The notes beneath the pieces are model-generated. The model had not been told where the DNA came from, did no database searches, and saw only the letters and a program-made list of their open reading frames with translations. From assembly GCA_000934455.1 (NCBI GenBank), contig KN882222.1, forward strand, positions 239,266 to 260,773: a stretch of DNA of 21,508 bases, written 5' to 3'. This document shows positions 18,867 to 21,508 of this stretch, piece after piece. Each line of letters opens with the position of its first letter. Position 1 is the first letter of the stretch. The stretch comes from Apostichopus parvimensis (Eukaryota > Echinodermata > Holothuroidea > Aspidochirotida > Stichopodidae). Made by a program: the position numbers and the translations under genes.

Positions 18867-18877
18867 CCCCCCCCCCC
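18867..18877 (+). repeat. Poly(C) run
   Basis: Eleven consecutive C lie about 100 bp from the previous run. Both are followed by C-rich sequence. Confidence 0.9.
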
Positions 18878-18930
18878 GCCCACCTCCCTTCGGGAACGGT
18901 ATGGGTCCTAGGTGCCGAAGCCACAGTCAG

Positions 18931-19128
18931 CTTGACATGATGAGATACGGAGGACTGCATTTTCTCTTATTCATGAGACTTGGCATAGTTTCGTATACGA
19001 TACCCAAAATGACCGGGTTCAAGGTTCCAGCGACGACGGTTGAACGACTAAGACTGACACAAATAGTGGCACATTCTGCCACTGTCCCACGCCCTCTTAT
19101 AATTCAATACCTCTTGACATGATGAGAT
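18931..19128. mobile_element. Candidate short retroposon with 16-bp direct repeats
   Basis: CTTGACATGATGAGAT occurs exactly at 18931-18946 and 19113-19128. The sequences outside and inside the repeats are unrelated, so this is a target-site duplication around a 166-bp insert and not a tandem repeat. The length and exactness fit LINE-type insertion. The insert has a weak B-box-like GGTTCAAGGTTCC near 19018-19030 and, on the minus strand, a loose A-box-like TGGCAGAATGTG. It has no A-rich tail on either end, so orientation and class are open. Confidence 0.5.
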
Positions 19129-19413
19129 GCCCTGTCAGTGAGCGGCAAATCGTATATTTATACTTAGTTATGACAAAAAAAGGATTGGTTTTAAATAGTA
19201 TATATTTGGCATAGAAGTCAGGAAAGACATGTAAATGATAGTATATATGCTGGTATTCGAGATTGTTATTAACGATGCACACATGTTGAGAAGCGTTTCC
19301 ATTCCGTTGTTTTCTTTTGCAAAGGATTACTTTATAGGTTCAAAATTAATCTTCAAATATTGACAGAACGTTTAGACAACAATGCTTTGCAGTCCAGTGT
19401 GTATTTCTATAAC

Positions 19414-19434
19414 ATTTTATTTTATTTTATTTTG
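19414..19434 (+). repeat. (ATTTT)n run
   Basis: About four copies of an ATTTT pentamer are seen; on the minus strand this is an A-rich AAAAT tail-like tract. It could be the decayed tail of a minus-strand retroposon, but no body is recognised. Confidence 0.7.
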
Positions 19435-20121
19435 GAGACATGACCATTTAAACAACTGAGGTTAATCAAAGCGACTGAACTACATAGGCTAATATTTCCT
19501 CAAGTGTAACATAAAAGTCAAAAGGAACTCATACGACTTTTAAGGCCTCTTAAGACTGTTTACGTTATGGTACAATTTTTTTATGACAAATGGTGTTGGA
19601 TGTATTTCAAGGATCTATGCTACGCTGTTTATATATGAAGTTAACGAAAAGAAAAACATGATTTGCTGTGAGTTAATTCGAAGTTATAATTAATGGACTA
19701 AAACCGAAACGTGTATGCTTATACGTCAGAGGAGACGACGTCATTATAAATTTCACCTTACAGGAGCTTTCCATATGATAAAGGTTAATTTCTTGATCAC
19801 ATCGATATTGAAGAAGGGAGAATGACGTCATGCGATATATACTGAAGCCACTCATCCAAATGGTGGCGCTTTGCTTGTACTGCGTTGACATAACTAAAGT
19901 AGCCTATGTATGTATTTTAGATCCTCCTGCAAGCAGGAAATCGCCAAAAAGCCTCATTGGCTTATCAAAGCCGCAAGCTGACCGAAGTCAGTCTCTTACA
20001 TTCATATTTAACGTCCATGATTATGAATTGTCAATTGTCATAAACTCTGTAACTGGACGACATACATTAATCTCGGAGTGACTCGAATTAAGTACTACAC
20101 TCAAGTAGGTGTGTGTTGTAA

Positions 20122-20140
20122 GGGGTGGGGTGGGGCGGGG
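20122..20140 (+). other. Highly regular G-quadruplex motif
   Basis: Four GGGG runs are separated by single-base loops (T, T, C). Single-nucleotide loops and four-G runs are the pattern expected to give the most stable parallel quadruplexes. Confidence 0.65.
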
Positions 20141-20703
20141 TTTGCCTTTTCACGGCATTATCCAGGGACAACTATGACACCATCTTAGTGGAGCACTAAA
20201 ATAATACAAGCAAAAAAACTGTTTGCCATGTGCCTCTCAGATACCGTACCGAAAATGACACTTTCCAGACATTAAAAGGTGCATAAAACATTTCACTTAA
20301 TCAAGTCATAAGAGGCGAACAAAATTCAAAGTTGGGTCTTAAAGTCTCAGTACGTGTTTGTTGATGAATTTCGGAAAACAAACTGCCGAAGCAGATTCAA
20401 TATATCTTATTCTATAAATGCACTCTGACCAGGTGGGTTTAATAGGGAAAAGCTTTCGCATTCGAAAGAAAGAAATTTACTTTCTGCTGCCCTTATGGCG
20501 CGAACAATGTACCGTAAAATCACTGCGACCGCCCATATGTTCGGATCGTCTACTTTTTTGACCCAATTTCACGGAGGAAACATCTGAAACACCTGGTTAT
20601 TGCTTGCAATGGAAGGAAATGACTCAATTGTGCAAGCTACATCGGTAACAGTAAGACCGAAAGAAAGATACTATTCAAGAGAATTGACCTAACATAGGCT
20701 TAC

Positions 20704-20784
20704 CACGAAAGTGAAAGTAAGCCAAGGCTAACGGTCGCTAACAAACAGAGAGATTTGATTGGCGCTTGATATGTTGGGCGGGGC
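20704..20784 (-). promoter_or_regulatory. Weak candidate promoter and 5' exon (minus strand)
   Basis: On the minus strand a GC-box-like GCCCCGCCC (20784-20776) and a CCAAT box in good context (CGCCAATCAAA, core at 20762-20758) are followed about 55 bases later by a strong splice donor (TCGTG then GTAAGCC, intron starting at 20703). The order fits a TATA-less promoter with a short non-coding first exon for the Kazal gene. There is no ATG between the boxes and the donor. It is inference from short motifs only. Confidence 0.2.
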
Positions 20785-21497
20785 TTGCAAAGTTTGATTG
20801 AAGTTTGAAGAATCTACGGACTCGTTTAAAATTCTGGCTGATTTTATTCAGCTCAAAATGTTTACCGACAGATAACTCAATAACAATAATGATTATTTTA
20901 GTATGAAAATTGCATAGAACGGTGTTATTTTCACTGAGCTTTGAGGGCAGTAAGCTGGCAAGGTCGAAGTTAAAATTTGGCAAACACACATTGAGACTTT
21001 AGTTCAGGAGTATAGTAGTAACCACTCTCTGTAACATGTCTCAGTTGTGAAAATTACACCTAACATCTTTCGAAAATAACGGATCAAATCAAATTCAATT
21101 TCAAAGTCGAATGTACAGTATACGCATGAAAATGTACAAATGATTTGGCTTTTTGCCGTACAATGCAGAGCGCCCTCACTTTTTTCAAGGCTTCACTGAT
21201 TAAACACGGCGATACACTGTGTCAGCATTCTTTCTAGTTCAAGTTCCATTCTTGATCTTCATCAAATATCTTCCATTGTAAAGTGGAGAAAAAAAGTGGA
21301 AAACATAAAGTGTACCCATTTCTAACAGACTCGACTTTTAATCTGGCATCTTCGAAGGATCCAGATTAATATTCAATACTTACTATTTGTGATTCGATTC
21401 AGCTAATCGTGACAATGAGCTTAATACGTACTAGGCAAAAAAGATTAGAGAAAGTCTGTGGGCTTCTTATCACACCATGATTTCTCTCGCCAACCAT
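20785..21497. other. Right flank, nothing recognised
   Basis: The minus-strand frame at 20738-20989 has no motif, and no repeats or RNA genes stand out. This would be 5' flank if the weak promoter call is right. Confidence 0.35.
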
Positions 21498-21508
21498 CCC
21501 CCCCCCCC
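21498..21508 (+). repeat. Poly(C) run at the window end
   Basis: At least eleven C run to the edge of the window, so the true length is unknown. Confidence 0.9.

Larger units (their letters stand above)
19129..20740. other. Non-coding stretch upstream of the Kazal exons
   Basis: No Kazal-type cysteine pattern or other domain is visible on either strand. Frames near 19673-19891 (minus) and 19830-20081 (plus) look like chance. The stretch contains an ATTTT-type pentanucleotide run (about 19414-19434) and a very regular G-quadruplex motif at 20122-20140. If the Kazal gene starts to the right, this is its intron or 5' flank. Confidence 0.4.

Noticed and set aside
18802..19122. Plus-strand coding frame of 106 codons
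   Set aside because: It spans a poly(C) run (poly-Pro) and the candidate retroposon, and has no domain or splice support.

Overview
This window looks like nuclear DNA from an intron-rich animal, most likely a marine invertebrate; an echinoderm or similar lineage is my guess from overall character, not proof. It is AT-rich. Only a few short stretches are open and protein-like, and the best of these sit between canonical GT/AG splice sites. Dead transposons, minisatellites and homopolymers fill the rest. There are no operons, ribosome-binding sites or long prokaryote-style ORFs.

The best-supported gene is on the minus strand, read right to left, across 18629-14871. An internal exon (18629-18243) encodes a follistatin-type Kazal domain and an acidic linker. 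A second exon (15139-14871) encodes another Kazal domain and a His/Gly-rich tail, ending in a stop and AATAAA signals (14816-14821, 14784-14789). Both splice sites are phase 1, so the exons join in frame. The product should be a secreted or extracellular multi-Kazal protein. The signal peptide exon is not visible.

The 3.1 kb intron between the two Kazal exons (15140-18242) collects insertions. From left to right these are: a 190-bp retroposed element headed by the first ~42 nt of U2 snRNA, with 12-bp target-site duplications; a CAGT/CAAT-rich degenerate repeat field with a 147-bp tandem unit; a 363-bp hAT-type MITE with near-perfect 8-bp duplications; a frameshifted 3' end of an L2/CR1-like LINE; and a tRNA-like hairpin with a perfect B box. 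Upstream of the internal exon, a 166-bp segment (18947-19112) is bracketed by exact 16-bp direct repeats and is a second candidate retroposon.

The plus strand from about 7.7 to 12.1 kb carries what I read as a decaying, unrecognised gene. Two phase-matched exons (7710-7752 and 7953-8068) contain a 4-bp frame-disrupting insertion. An isolated open exon (9447-9637) follows. A SANT/Myb-like exon (9985-10270) has displaced reading frames. The 3' part of that last exon is the first unit of a degenerate ~250-280 bp tandem array that runs to about 11.34 kb. Plus-strand AATAAA signals lie at 12001 and 12074.

The left 7 kb, the interval 12.6-14.8 kb and the right 2.4 kb are mostly non-coding as far as I can see. 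They hold minisatellites (70-bp and 82-bp units), G-quadruplex motifs and five poly(C) runs, all with C on the plus strand. The most unusual item is the U2-headed retroposed element.
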